Shown here piece after piece: positions 1 through 11,890 of a stretch of 64,000 bases of DNA. Both the position numbers and the translations under genes were made by a program. The stretch comes from Gnetum montanum (lineage: Eukaryota; Streptophyta; Gnetopsida; Gnetales; Gnetaceae). Each line of letters begins with the position of its first letter. Position 1 is the stretch's first letter. The notes beneath the pieces were generated by a model. That model saw nothing but the letters and a program-made list of their open reading frames with translations, was not told the origin of the DNA and searched no databases. The stretch is from contig MNCI01005373.1 in NCBI GenBank assembly GCA_015680685.1, positions 73,790 through 137,789 on the forward strand, given 5' to 3'.

Positions 1-129
1 AAAACCCTTATTTTGAATCTGAATATGTCCATTCATAATTGCACATTTGTTTACTATTCTGTTTCTTTCTTTCAAATGCATTCATACTTTCTGGTATTTG
101 ACTAATTTGTTTTATATCTAAATAATCAG

Positions 130-243
130 GAAATTATAAACAATTTGGAGCTCTCAAGAAGGCAGAATGTTGTTTCATTCATTGATGCAATTGATGAGAC
201 TCTTGTACAGGAGATGAAGAAAAGTTCAAAGTTTCAAACATAA
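130..243 (+). CDS. Terminal exon of an unidentified host gene
   Basis: A pyrimidine-rich tract ending in CAG at 127-129 is followed by an open frame of 37 codons that ends in TAA at 241-243. The peptide is hydrophilic and probably helical (it contains FIDAIDETLVQEMKKSSKF) and reads like the C-terminus of a cytosolic protein. No repeat signature covers it, and the upstream 1-129 looks like intron. The gene continues to the left of the window, so its start and function cannot be read. I do not recognise the family. The alternative is a chance frame; the good acceptor, the codon-like composition and the clean stop argue for a real exon. Confidence 0.4.
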   Translation, partial: EIINNLELSRRQNVVSFIDAIDETLVQEMKKSSKFQT

Positions 244-1185
244 GACATCTCTAGAACTTTTGATGATTATCAAATCATTTTGTGTTGCAAAAGATATAGA
301 TTTTCCCATATGTTTTGCCAGGTTCATGCCTGAGTAATCCTTTATCCCAGCTACAAATTATTCAATGACAGTTTCAATGTTTTGCATTACATCACTAGGA
401 CCCGTGTTAAAATGCCTCTGTTGTCATTTGTGCCTTCTGTTATGTTGTGTGTATTGAAATTTTATGCTAGGTTGCTAGGCCAATATATGTAAGATCAATC
501 AATGAGACTACAGATATGATTTGCACTGTACGTTAGAAATTGAGAAGCAAAATGTCTTTCTTTGGGTAGCATACTGGTAACTTTTGAGATGTGAATGCAT
601 GTAGCTGACACGAGAGAGACAATGAAGATGTGTGCACGTGTAAAATGCAGCAAAATCAATTCAAAGAATGTATTAAACTAACTTAGCAATACATGGAGAG
701 GAAGAGACTTTTTATAGGTTATTTTAGAGTTAAGAGTTTTCTTCGTAATTGAAAAAGTTTTGTTTGCTTGTTTGCTTTACATTGTATCAAACTACCAAAC
801 TTAATGATATACTGCAACACCCCGAAAATTAAAGTCACAAATACCTTTTGTATTATTCTTACTTAACATTTAACAAACAATATTCAAACATACTAACTCT
901 TCATTATTGTTCCTATGTCATTTACACTTTCTAATTAGATGGATCCTTGTTCCTCAGCAACATGGTTGTAGTAGGTTATCATAGTTGCAACACAAAATAC
1001 TTTGTAACTAAAAATGTGATGTTTGCTTGTTTGTTTTAAATGAACTCAAACTATAAAATTTAATGATACACTATGACATCTTGAAAATTAAACTAACAAA
1101 TTTTTTTATCATTCTTATTTTAAACTCAACAATACTCAAATGTAATAAGTTTTTAGTATTGTTCCACAATTAATCAGAGTACAAT
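244..1185. other. 3' flank of the exon, no gene; diverged direct repeat
   Basis: AT-rich sequence without a credible gene. The first few hundred bases are probably 3'UTR of the exon ending at 243. Two diverged copies of a segment of about 130 bp lie at roughly 755-890 and 1021-1150; both start with GTTTGCTTGTTTG and share the AATTTAATGATA-like core and the TTGAAAATTAAA-like stretch. A short segment near 940-1000 (GATGGATCCTT, then GTTGCAACACAAA) recurs near 34280-34345, just beyond the far end of the big nested element. Confidence 0.5.
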
Positions 1186-2046
1186 TGATGAGCATCGGGT
1201 AGTTCCTATGTCCAACCATATGAATCACAAGTGCTCATGTGCAATTTGGTCAAATTTCGTGGATGGCACTAGTGTAGTATCTAGATTGTTAAGCATTGAT
1301 CACAAGTCACTATCTTCTCACTTGGATTAGTGGTAATTTTGTCAAGTATGGTTTAGTCCAAAGTGAGGCATATGACTATGATGTTATAGGGGTTTTAAAC
1401 TAACCTTAACAATAACATAGAAATTAAGTATTTAGTCTAATTAATAACAAGATAAATTCTAAACTAGCCTAAGGATGATGAGTGTCTATTTCCAACTTGT
1501 CGTACACATCTTGAACTCATGTACCCACTACTAAGATTACCAAGTATTATGCTATTGGGCAAACCAAGTAATCATGTTGTGGGGATTACCAAGCAAATAT
1601 GTGTTTACGCTCGAAACTAGCTATGCTCATTTCGTTGATCGATTAATGTGCATGGAAATGTAAATATTAATCAAGTACATGAAAAGTAAATTGCATTGAA
1701 AGTAAATCCATTCTAAGTCAAAGTGATGCAATGAATATGAATCAATCTCAACCTTATTGTTGTTCATGGAATGTGTTCAGGTACAATGTTACTCAAATAA
1801 GATGTTGTACAATTGACTTAAAGTCACACTGCAGGTACTCATTGACTATTTTCTAAGATTATGAAATAAAACCACAAGAGTCTAGCTACTAGAATGACCA
1901 AAAGGTACCTCAATGTGGTGGGTTCTTGCATATTTATACGCTAGGAAAGATGCTACATCAATGCATATGCATCCATGCATTAACCCATGTGTCAATGAGG
2001 ATGCGTCGATGCATGCCCATTGACGCAACAAATTCATGATTCATAA
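1186..2046 (-). repeat. 3' LTR of A3
   Basis: It aligns with the reverse complement of the A1 LTRs and with the LTRs at 33227, 38139, 40440 and 56755. It starts TGATGAGC; the inner end TCATAA stands where the family has TCATCA. It is followed by TACCCCCACGACTAACTAAA, the family's reverse-complemented polypurine tract and downstream box. Confidence 0.75.
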
Positions 2047-4286
2047 TACCCCCACGACTAACTAAAAACTCTTCGCTGAGTTAACAAAATAGGATTGCAC
2101 TTCCTTTACAAAATTGGTAATGTATGGGATTATTGATTGACACTAACTACTAACTGACTCAAAGTGTTGCATTAGAAAATTTTATTCGAGGGGATGTATT
2201 ACAAAATGACAAAAAGACTGGATAGACATGAAAGTTTACAAAATTTGTAAGGGTCTTCAAAAATCTATTGAAGATGAATCTTCTTATTGTTGCTAGTGGC
2301 AGACTTCGAACCTTGATTGTGATTTTGATGCTTTTATTTTTATGCAGAACAATCCTAAAGGATGGACTAAAATTTCTTTTTATCGTCCCATGGATCTAGC
2401 AAACATGTGATGTTGGAGCCTTAATCCTTGTGTGTGCTACTATTTATCCATGAGCATATCCTCTGTTCTTCTCTTGGCCTTGTTTCCTTGCCTTACTAAA
2501 GACATTCTACCTTAGGCTTTCCTTTTAGCATAACCTACAAGCATCCAAGGATCAGCATTAATTTTGGTAAATTCCCTTTAATAATTAACGCTTTTCGGAT
2601 CCCTTAGTTAGCCCAATTTAAAAAATGTTAGCATTTAAGCACAAGGTGATGAAAAAGTACTATTCCCAAGGTTACGAGGCAACTAAAATCATCAAGTTGT
2701 TCACATTATTTTGATTAGTTACTATTGGTTATCATAATTCTCGAAAATAAGATGTTAGAAAAATTTCAAAAAGTGCATATGTAGCCCCCACGATTAATGT
2801 GTAACTCCAGAAGCACACAAGTTTTTGAACAATTAAACCAAAGGTCAAATTTAGAAAATGGCCAAGAAATTTTGAATTTGAAGGATATTTTAATAGAAAA
2901 GTAGGAAAAATTAATTGAAATTGACGATAAGTAGTCCCAAAATCATGCATAAATTTAGAGATACTATCAATGATGGTCTAGAAGTTGTAAGGTTTAGTTC
3001 AAAGCCATGATCAACAAAAGTTATGCAAGTAGGTCCTCCCCAAAGTAGACTTCTGCCATAATGCCCTTGCATAACCACGTCTATAGATGTCCATGGGTAC
3101 CTTAGAAGTTAAATGTCGATCATGCCTTTGTTCCAAACAACACACAATTGCCTTGGTTGGAATTTTGCACTATACCATACAAAACCAATAGGCTCATAAT
3201 TGTGTGTAGTAGTGAGGTGAATAATGGGATAAGAAGGAATTGCAGATGATTGGAATGTAAGGTACTTTACCATGTCTGTAATAGGTTCTTGTGTTAAATG
3301 TAATTAAAATGATCAGCATACCTATTTGTGCAAATTTCAAACCAAGTCCATAGTAGTGATAGTGACCTTGCATTGATGTGTTCCTTCTACCTACTATCAT
3401 GAGTTCACAACAACCACAAAGAATGATTGTCACACTAGAAAGAGAAGAAAAGAATAAAAAGGAAGGACCTTAGTTAGAGGGGTGCCTTTAGGCCTAGGTA
3501 ACATGTTTTTCCAGCCCCATAACTAGTGCTTGTAGCCCATTATTATGTCTAAGGGGTGTGCTTTGAATTCTCATTATTTTGTATGTTTGTTTTTTTTTTT
3601 GAATCAATAGGAACCACACTATGCCAAAACATAGCTTCCTGTTTATTAGTCAATGATAGGATTGATGATACATTCTTAGAGGAGTCATAAATCACACAAA
3701 GGAAGTCAAGAAGAGAACCCAACAAATCCCCTTGAGGTCACATCCTTTATCATTCCCCCTTGGTCTTTCCCTCTACCTTCGAGGCACAATGATCATTAAT
3801 TGATTTTAGTGTCATGTAAGAAGAACCATATTATTGTCATAATAATGATCATTTATTTAGAAAATTGGAGGGATGGATGAGGTGGTCTCATTGCTTTACA
3901 CAATTATTTGCCCAATCATCTTAATAGCATAGCACAAAAACCCAACACATAGTGTTGACTTCTGCATCATAACTGCACCCTTTATCGTTATTAGTAATGC
4001 ATGGAGTTGTTTTTCTTCCCACAATGATAGGTTCATCTTTTACATCTTATGTTGAAGTGGTGATGGTTATTGGCTTTTGCATATGATTAGGAGACATCAT
4101 TTTTGTGAGGAAGGGTGTTGCACCAGATTGGCTTTGTGCTAGTAGGTCTACAAGCATTATGCCCATGTGAGGAAACTATCCTAATGAATGGACATTTCTA
4201 AGTCTTTTGTTGAGATCTACTAACATTATCATTTACTTGTATGTTCATAGCACAAGTGGCATTCCTCCATTGATGTTGTGGTGTTG
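2047..4286 (-). other. A3 internal region, non-coding remnant
   Basis: No intact gene. The blocks at 3020-3130 and 3700-3800 match the A2 internal region (about 61280-61390 and 61930-62020), for example the AAGTAGGTCCTCCCCAAAGT-like and CCATGGG-containing stretches. About 4000-4286 matches the 3' part of the family gag in minus orientation. The coiled-coil accessory gene seen in A1 and A2 is not recognisable near the LTR here, so it was deleted or has decayed. Confidence 0.55.
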
Positions 4287-4291
4287 ATCCT

Positions 4292-5115
4292 TGATGGGAC
4301 GCAATATCGTGTACGCGATATCGTGTTCGTCGCAATATCGCATCCCCCATGATATCGCGTACGCGATATCGCAACTCGTTGCAATGTCTATAAATAAGAA
4401 GCGGCTCTCCCTTGTTAAGCATAGAATAGTTTAGATTGTAGCTAGACTTTGGCAGTTTGATCCCTCCAGAGTTAGATTATTTTCTAGTGTTTGCCCATAG
4501 TGCGGTGAATGTAATTGTACAGCATTCTTTATTCGAGTGTGACGTACTTGGATGAGCACATGACCGACAAGAAAGATCGAGATTACTTCATCATTGCAGC
4601 ATTCACGTTGTTATTCATTTGTTTATTTAATGTTATTTACTACTTTCTCTCTCACCCTTATATCCTAGTAACGTGGAATGAGTACGACTTGATTACGAGC
4701 ATTTAAGTGTGACTACTTGGTATCCCAATGGCGTACCTAGGATCTGCGCTTGGTAATCCCAGTGGTAGTCATGCACGAGGTCCAAGATGTGTACAGATGA
4801 TCAAGGAATCGGCTGCTCATCACACTTAGGCTAGATTTGATTTTCTTACCTTTTCCTCCTAGCTTAGCTTAGTTAATATTACTTTCCACTACCTTCAAGA
4901 GTAGCGTTAGAATTAGGAACACATCATACACCTCACTTTGGACTAAACTATACGTGAAAAATATAAATACTAGTATAGGTGGGAAGACATTGAATTGCGA
5001 CCTAAGGTTAACGATCTAGGTGCCACAACTAGTCCATCTGTGGAGTTCGACCAGATCGCGCGTGAGAACGCTCGTATTCGTATGGTTGAGTGTAGGGGTA
5101 TCTTGCCACTCATCA
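4292..5115 (+). repeat. 5' LTR of A1
   Basis: The LTR runs TGATGGGACG...CACTCATCA. It matches the LTR at 30403-31216 almost base for base from the TATA box (4389-4396) to the end. The first 90 bp, made of GATATCGCG-type palindromes, differ clearly between the two copies. The short open frame at 4515-4706 lies in the LTR and is not considered a gene. Confidence 0.88.
4351..4396 (+). promoter_or_regulatory. LTR promoter: 20-bp palindrome and TATA box
   Basis: The perfect palindrome GATATCGCGTACGCGATATC occupies 4351-4370. The TATA element TATAAATA follows at 4389-4396. Partial copies of the palindrome lie at about 4302-4323. The same pairing recurs upstream of the internal promoter near 26910-27000. 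The promoter role is inferred from the TATA box and the LTR position. Confidence 0.6.
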
Positions 5116-5116
5116 T

Positions 5117-5134
5117 TAGCGCCATTGCCGGGGA
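5117..5134 (+). other. Primer-binding site (tRNA-Asp type)
   Basis: TAGCGCCATTGCCGGGGA begins one base after the LTR end. It matches the complement of the plant tRNA-Asp 3' end (TGGCGCCGTTGCCGGGGA) at 16 of 18 positions. This primer is typical of Athila-lineage gypsy elements. Confidence 0.8.
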
Positions 5135-5259
5135 TGGTGCTAGTTATCTAGATTAGTTATATCATACAAGGTCATTGTATAAGGACTTAACGGTATATCT
5201 CTTAAGAAGAAGAAATAATTATTAAAAGTCACGTCCAAATTCACACACAACTTCACAAC

Positions 5260-7059
5260 ATGCCTCTCCTACAAGATAACAATAATGCCACACTTAGTAA
5301 GGAAGTTCATTGGAGAACTAACGAACTNNNNNNNNNNNNNNNNNNNNNNNNNNNNNNNNNNNNNNNNNNNNNNNNNNNNNNNNNNNNNNNNNNNNNNNNN
5401 NNNNNNNNNNNNNNNNNNNNNNNNNNNNNNNNNNNNNNNNNNNNNNNNNNNNNNNNNNNNNNNNNNNNNNNNNNNNNNNNNNNNNNNNNNNNNNNNNNNN
5501 NNNNNNNNNNNNNNNNNNNNNNNNNNNNNNNNNNNNNNNNNNNNNNNNNNNNNNNNNNNNNNNNNNNNNNNNNNNNNNNNNNNNNNNNNNNNNNNNNNNN
5601 NNNNNNNNNNNNNNNNNNNNNNNNNNNNNNNNNNNNNNNNNNNNNNNNNNNNNNNNNNNNNNNNNNNNNNNNTATTAAACAACTATCCAGGCCATGGGTT
5701 TTCCGAGGAGAGGCTAATGTACCATATTATTGATGGGCTACATAATGAAATAAGAGAGACCTTAGGAAGATATGCCCAAGGTCAACTATACGAACTACAA
5801 ACCCATCAAATCCAAGAGCTTATTAAGAAGGTACAAAAGAAGAAGGAGAATTAGCTAGATGGGAGAGTGTTGAAAAACATCAACGGGACCAAAATATTAA
5901 CTCAACCAAGGTCCATGATTATAAAGAGGAGAGATCAATCAATCTCAAGGTGGAAACATCATCTTTGCCAATACAACAATCATTAGAAGAAGCCAAGGCA
6001 AAGATCAATAAGATGTTGGAATGGATATATCAAAAGTGTGGAGAATATATCAACAACATTGGAGATAGAGTTTTGATAGCCCAGGAAGCAGGAAAAAATA
6101 GTAGAAAATTAGAAAGAAGGGATAAAGAAAATAAGAGCTCAATTGCCAACCATACGTATGAATGCAACATATGCCTGTATGATAACCCCAAGAGCCAATG
6201 CCCAATATTGTTACATCTACAAGAGCATTGGGGAAACAAGTTACATCCAGAGTTCGTACAGAGACACTGTGTTAGACCACAGTGGCAATCATCCCAGTCG
6301 TGGGGGAGACCACCCTTAGACTGGAGGCACCCTTCACATTTTCCAAACTCAAATGCTTATCATGTTCAACACCTTGTTTCTCCATTCGGGCCACCATACT
6401 TTATCTCACCACAATATCATTCTCCACAATACTATCAACTGATACCTCCAACACAACCGCCACCTTGTACATCTTATATTCCTCATAACTTTCAACATTC
6501 TCATCCTTTCCCTCCTTTCACAATGCCACCAACTATTCCTAAGGTACCTACACCACCGCAACAACCTTTGAACGCTACTTGTGCTACTACTTCCAATAGT
6601 AGTGAAAAACCTCTTCAACATCAAACGCGTCCCTTCTTTAAACACGACCGTAAGAAGGGACAACATAATTCTGAGGCCACTGCATCCTCCAACTCAGCAC
6701 AAGTCCCACACTGTGATGCACCCTTACCTTCGAACCCAATGCCTCATGTTACTTTATCAAGGCCACCATCTAACACTCCAACAACCATATGGCCCAATGG
6801 ACACAACCATGGGAGGCATCAACCTGATCCTTGCATACCATCTAATGATTACAAACATCATAGTGGGTCAACTTGTTATCTAGGAACTACATTGTATAAA
6901 GTGCCCTACTATGCTTATTATAATCAAGTGTGTGAACCCTGAGGGGCTAAGTATGACCAAGTTACAATACTTCCAACATGCAAGGATCCTCATCTTCCAT
7001 TTATTAATCCTAGCCATACTCAACCGATTAGTTATGGGGGATATCCCCCATGTCAATAA
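5260..7059 (+). pseudogene. gag: A1 gag, frameshifted
   Basis: Gag-like structural protein of the non-autonomous element. It starts MPLLQDNNN; a 345-base gap covers most of the N-terminal core. After the gap the frame reads FSEERLMYHIIDGL and ETLGRYAQGQ, which match A2 (63460-63750) and the gag core of Athila-type elements. A one-base indel near 5838 shifts the frame; the downstream frame runs through EGELARWES to a proline/histidine/serine-rich tail (about residues 60-330 of the 5950 frame). A CX2C-like knot CNICLYDNPKSQC lies near 6165-6200. A premature TGA at 6940-6942 is followed in frame by conserved sequence (ending SYGGYPPCQ) up to TAA at 7057-7059. No protease follows. Confidence 0.7.
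5328..5672. other. Assembly gap, 345 N
   Basis: A run of unknown bases falls inside the A1 gag. Frames drawn across it are not informative. Confidence 0.99.
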
Positions 7060-7785
7060 CAAGTAGGATTAATAAATATTTTTCATTTTCTTTAATTTTA
7101 CAACTTTTTGTTTTCCAATTTTTATTTTTCAACTTTTTTTGTTTTATCTTTTTATCTTTTTGTGTGTTTTGTCTTTTTACTTTTTTTTTGTAAGTATTCT
7201 CATCTACGAATAAAACACTCATGTGGATCGTTGGTTGAGGTGTGTTCTATGTTATTAAGTCATGAGTGATCAATTATTTGGAATAGTGAGCCCATTACAT
7301 CCACTCATCCACTCTACAAATAAGATGTTCTTTTCGAGGGTACAGTGATATTCTTGAAATTTCTAAACTTAAAATTAATTTTGTGTTCATTGTACCCAGA
7401 ATGAAGAAGAATGGACCAAGAGGGAATGATTAGGGTGTGACATCAAGGGGACTTGCAGATTCTCTTTGGTGACATCTATGGATGTTATCATGCAACATGG
7501 TTGTACTAAGATCCTTGTAGATCTAATGAAAATGGGAGTAAGAGTAATCAAAAGGGCACTTGAAAATCAAAAGCTGTTCGAGGGGATCCCACTGGAAAGA
7601 CATGCACCCATGCCTGAAGGTTGGTGGCTTCTTTGGACTCAGTAAATTTCAAAAAAAAGAAAAAAAACAAAGTGCCATAAAAAACAAAAGTCACTCCTCC
7701 CTTGAATAAAATGCCAAGTGATCGTACACCTTTTTGTTATGGTACTCTCATAGTTGTTCATCAAGGGATGAAACAATGCGATGTC
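7060..7785 (+). other. A1 non-coding spacer, left part
   Basis: T-rich start (7070-7190), then unique-looking sequence with no gene. It matches the reverse complement of A2 at about 61590-62310, including the words CCCTTGAATAAAAT and CCAAGTGATCGTAC. The match breaks exactly at the B1 insertion (7790) and resumes at 26253. In an autonomous relative this is where pol would lie. Confidence 0.7.
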
Positions 7786-7790
7786 ACTGA

Positions 7791-9294
7791 TGTACTATCC
7801 GAAATCGTCAATCTCTGGCTGGAATGAAATAGAAACTAGGAGATCCCCGGGCAAGCACAAAAGACCTACCTTTACTTGAGGGCAAGCTGGAATTGACGAA
7901 GGTAGAGTACCTTGAGTGGTCCGCACGCAGATCAGACAAGGATTTGCCTGAACGTACACTGATATATTGTACGCTGGGTTATACATAAACGGTGTAACTA
8001 ATGTAAAATGGAGCGTAAACATACAGGAATGTAAACAATAAGCATACAATAAGGAACAAAAAACTATAACAAGTCTTAGCAAAAGAAATATGGCAATGTT
8101 ATTGCATAATAGAAGTTACAATGCACCGGTCTCAACGCAGTTGTGGATTTGACACAAGGTAGATGAAAAGCTCCAGTACAGTGGGATGATGGTTTGCTGA
8201 ACTCAGCTGCAAGCATAGCGTGAAGGGTGTATGCTCAGCGTGCAGCCTGGAAGTCCAGCGTATAGGATGCAGGGTTTTGGATTTTCTTAGTGTGGGTTGC
8301 CCGAATTTTTTTTGCCAAGATGCCTCCAATTTTTCGAACTCGGATCCTGTCAAAAATTGGGGTTTTTATACAAGTTTAGACGTTAGACTCGGATCTGAGA
8401 GGGGATGATTGGCTGTGGGATGCTGGACTCTCGGGTCGGGTGACATGTGGCGCATTGATCGAGTGTAAAAGAATAAAATTTTACAAATGTACAGCATGTT
8501 GCACACCAGCGTATACTACTGTATGCCAGCGTATACCGCAGTACGCCAGCGTATACACGCTGGGTGTGTGAACTCAGTGTACAGACTTGACTAAAACAAA
8601 AGAAGTCATTTTTGCAAACTACTGCTACAAATTCGGCCCTTGGATTTGAATTCGGATGTCACAAGAATGCTGCCTATGGATGTTCAGCTCGGTTGGCCTT
8701 GATCTGACACGGTTCTGGAGAGCTTTGATTGGTACACGGTATGCTACACACTGGGCGTATACACTGGGTGTACACGCTATTCGTACACGTTGGGTGTACA
8801 GGATGTACATGCTCAACGTATGAATTCCAATTCCAAAGTGCATGATGTCGAGGCCAAAATTTGAATTTCTAGAGCCCATGATGACACCTGATAATTGCTC
8901 TGTCCCTGTGAGTTGATGCCTTGTACAAAATCTTGCTCTGAAGTGCCTTTTCCATGCAGTCTTTGGAATCACATGCTGGACGTACACGTCAGTTATACGT
9001 GTTGAGTGTACATGCGAGGCGTGCACGCTGGGCGTATAAGCTGGGCATGTACGCTGTGCACACTGCATACTGCATACTCAGTGAAAACCAAGTATCTTGA
9101 GCTCCAAATTTGCCATGTTAGATGCCAGATGTTGTCATGGTCTTCTGCAGGTCCCAGGGAACCGTTTCCTATTGAGTTCGACTCTACTTGAAGCTATCTG
9201 TGGGGCCCTCAAGCTTCAGTCATGCTGGGGAACATAATGAATTAGCTTGATTCTTGTTGGAGAAGTACTAAGCTTAGAATTTTATGGTGTTTTA
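7791..9294 (-). repeat. 3' LTR of B1
   Basis: It aligns along its whole length with 24736-26252, with scattered substitutions and small indels. It contains clusters of a near-palindromic word around CAGCGTATACGCTGG (about 8500-8575, 8740-8830, 8970-9060). The TATA box on the minus strand (TATAAAAA) is at 8363-8370. Termini are TG at the left and TA at the right, a small departure from TG...CA. Confidence 0.85.
8363..8370 (-). promoter_or_regulatory. TATA box of the B1 LTR
   Basis: TATAAAAA on the minus strand, conserved in the partner LTR at about 25309-25315. It lies roughly mid-LTR, as expected for a U3/R boundary. Confidence 0.5.
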
Positions 9295-9310
9295 TTGGCC
9301 CCTCTTTGTT
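9295..9310 (-). other. Polypurine tract of B1
   Basis: On the minus strand AACAAAGAGGGGCCAA abuts the LTR. It is purine-rich with a G run and sits at the position where plus-strand priming is expected. Confidence 0.6.
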
Positions 9311-10561
9311 AATGGTTGGAGGAATCAGCCCGAGAAGTGTCGACAAAGAAGTACAAAACACCACAAGCAACTTGGTAAAACTATTGTCCTTTGGCACTTG
9401 GCCAGATGTCATCATACCGTGTTCAGTAGTACGTAGGATTGGGGAAACGAGATTTGTGTTGGATAAGAAAATGGGAGTTGTAGGGATATGGTAACTAATC
9501 AAGGGCTTGTGCATGGTGAAGGGGATGTGTGTGTAATGTTGATCCTTGTTAGTAGCCATTGTTTAGCAGACTTGGGACCAAGACATGAGGTGCACGTCCT
9601 TTGGTGGAACAAAACTCTTATTTAGTGTTTAAGAGGACTTGTTGGCACAACCAAAGCCACGTGATGATGTGTTGCATTCTTTGGGAGAACAGGGCCTCTG
9701 TTTAGTGTTAAAGGGGACTTGTTGGCGGGGGGCCAAAGCCACACAACGAGATGTTACTTGAGCATTTGAGACTTTAATATTTACTTTCAAGACAACCGCC
9801 TTCCTGCCAAGGGCTTGTATGGGAAGGGCTATGGGTCTTGGTTTTTTTTTGAGAGCTTTTTTTTGATCTTATGCGCATGCTCAAATACCATGTTGGGGAA
9901 TGCAACTGCTTAAAAGTGTTGCAGTGTGCAACGGTGTGCTTAAGGTTTTGGGTGTACTGTGTCTAGGATGTAACTGAGTAGAATATGTTGAGGGATAGGT
10001 GGGATATGTAACGGGAGATGTATTAGTGAATGGCTTGATTAGCTTTGCCACGTATGTTAGGAACAATGTTGTACCTTGCTACCGTGATGCAGTGCATTCT
10101 TGTACAAACACCTCTGAGTGTCATCCTACAAACACAACTCCAAGAAGACAAGAAAACCATGAATGAGTAAGTGAGCTTAGAATTGAACAACTACTGATGA
10201 AACAAAGGCATCGTATGATATTTTAGGCACTGCATATGAATGGCAGCAATGTTGTTAGGATCAACTTATGATGAGCGAGGCAGCAGCTCTGGTGAAGTTT
10301 GAATGCAGCTACAGATTGGGAGGCTAGAGATGAAGTTGCCAGTTTATAGTCGTAGCAGACTGTTGTGGGTTAGTTTTATGTCATAACCCGTTGGACATTA
10401 CCAGTTTAGCGTCGTAGCGGATGTTACATTGCTAGTTTATAGTCTTGGCGGATTGTGGAGAGGAAACCAGTTTATAGTTTTAGTGGACTCTGGTGAATGA
10501 GACTGTGGTAGTTTAATGTCGTACCAGATGGGTGCTAGTTTATTGTCATTGTAGACATTCC
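9311..10561 (-). other. B1 3' non-coding region with internal duplication
   Basis: No credible coding frame. Two diverged copies of about 75 bp lie at roughly 9597-9672 and 9685-9752; both contain GACTTGTTGGC followed by CCAAAGCCAC. From about 10390 the sequence enters degenerate AGTTTA...GTC words that lead into the regular tandem array at 10562. Confidence 0.5.
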
Positions 10562-10820
10562 GTGGTATCAGTTTATCGTCATGATGCCAGGATGAGCTGT
10601 GGTATCAGTTTACCATCATGATGCCAGGATGAGTTGTGGTATTAGTTTACTGTCATGATGCCAGGACGAGCTGTGGTATTAGTTTACCGTCATGATGCCA
10701 GGATGAGCTGTGGTATCAGTTTACCGTCGTGATGCCAGGACGAGCTGTGGTATCAGTTTACTATCGTGGAGCCAGGACAAGTTGTGGTATCAGTTTACCG
10801 TTGTGATGCCAAGACAAATG
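10562..10820. repeat. 37-bp tandem repeat, 7 copies
   Basis: Seven head-to-tail copies of a 37-bp unit of the type GTGGTATCAGTTTACCGTCA followed by TGATGCCAGGATGAGCT, with point differences between copies. The array is immediately downstream of the integrase stop on the element strand. Related AGTTTA words occur at 14385-14537 and 19690-19895. Confidence 0.9.
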
Positions 10821-10856
10821 CGTACCTGAGTTCATTCAAACATAGAATGGTTTCAA

Positions 10857-11890
10857 TTACAAATGGTTGGTCAGATTTGCAAGCTCATTCCCTTCCATGT
10901 CAGCTAGTTTGAATGCTCTGTTGTCGTACGCTTTGGTGACCAAGTAGGGCCCTTCCCAGTTGGCTGAGAATTTGTCTAGGTGTTCCCGAACGGCTTTGAG
11001 TACAAGGTCGCCTTCCTTGATAGGGTGCTTATGAACATCGTGTCGATGGCGTTGTCGTTGTTGCTTTTGGTACCACTTAATCTGATCGAGCGCACGTGTG
11101 TGTTCCTCCTCTATCGAGTCTAAGTCAACAATGCGTAAGTTATTATTTTGCCCTTCGTCGAGGAGTCTAGAAAGTGTGATCCTTAATGATGGTACCTACA
11201 ATTCCAAGGGTAAAAAAGCTTTTGAGCCATAAACAAGACTATATGGCATCTTACCTATGGAAGTCCGATGCGTAGTGCAATAAGCCCATAGTGCATATAC
11301 CAGTTGTTCGTGCCATCTTTTCTTGCTTTGAGTAAGCATCCTTTTGAGCACTGTGATGAGAATTTTATTTGTAGATTCAGCTTGTCCATTGGTCTGAGGG
11401 TAGTATGGAGATGAAAATGAATGTTTGATCCCTAGGCTTTCAGTAAAAGTTCTAGTTTCAGCACTGCTGAACTGTGGCCCGTTATCAATGATGATGGTCA
11501 TTGGAATGCTAAAATGGGTTACAATGTTTTCGAAAATAAAGTTGCATATGTGTTTGGATGTGGTCTTTCTAAGGGGGATAGCTTCTACCCACTTCATGAA
11601 ATACTCTGTCGCAGTTATGATGAAGCTATGTCCCGTGGAAGATGGGGGAGTTATCGGCCCGATAATGTCTAACCCCCACTTCTAGAAGGGCCAGGTGATT
11701 TGCGCTATATGCAACTCATTTGGTGAAACATGTATTAGATTGCTATGTTTTTGACAGATAGTGCACGTTTTGACATTGGAGAAATAGTCATACTCCATGT
11801 GTGGCCAATAATAGCCCAAATGTCTTATTTTCGTTGCCATTTCTTTAGGTGCTATGTGCCCTCCGCATAGTCCATCATGTACTTACTCAA
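10857..11890 (-). pseudogene. int: B1 integrase
   Basis: Integrase domain of pol. Reading 5' to 3' on the minus strand: the HHCC zinc-binding region (VHDGLCGGH, then TCTICQ), the catalytic core with the first aspartate in LDIIGP, the second in IIIDNGPQF and the glutamate in GQAESTNK, then a C-terminal part (EGDLVLKAVREHLDKFSANW, then GPYLVTKA) ending at TAA 10857-10859. Stops interrupt the frame just before the zinc region (TAA, in place of a probable CAA) and before KWGLDIIGP (TAG). No chromodomain is seen, which fits Tat and not chromoviruses. Catalytic residues are visible, but the frame cannot yield an intact enzyme. Confidence 0.88.

Noticed and set aside
4515-4706. 63-codon frame with a hydrophobic segment in the A1 LTR
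   Set aside because: It is inside the LTR, and the homologous frame is not preserved in the partner LTR or other copies.
5260-5733. 157- and 189-codon frames and an antisense frame around 5269-5854
   Set aside because: Mostly the N gap; only the parts outside the gap with homology to A2 gag were used.
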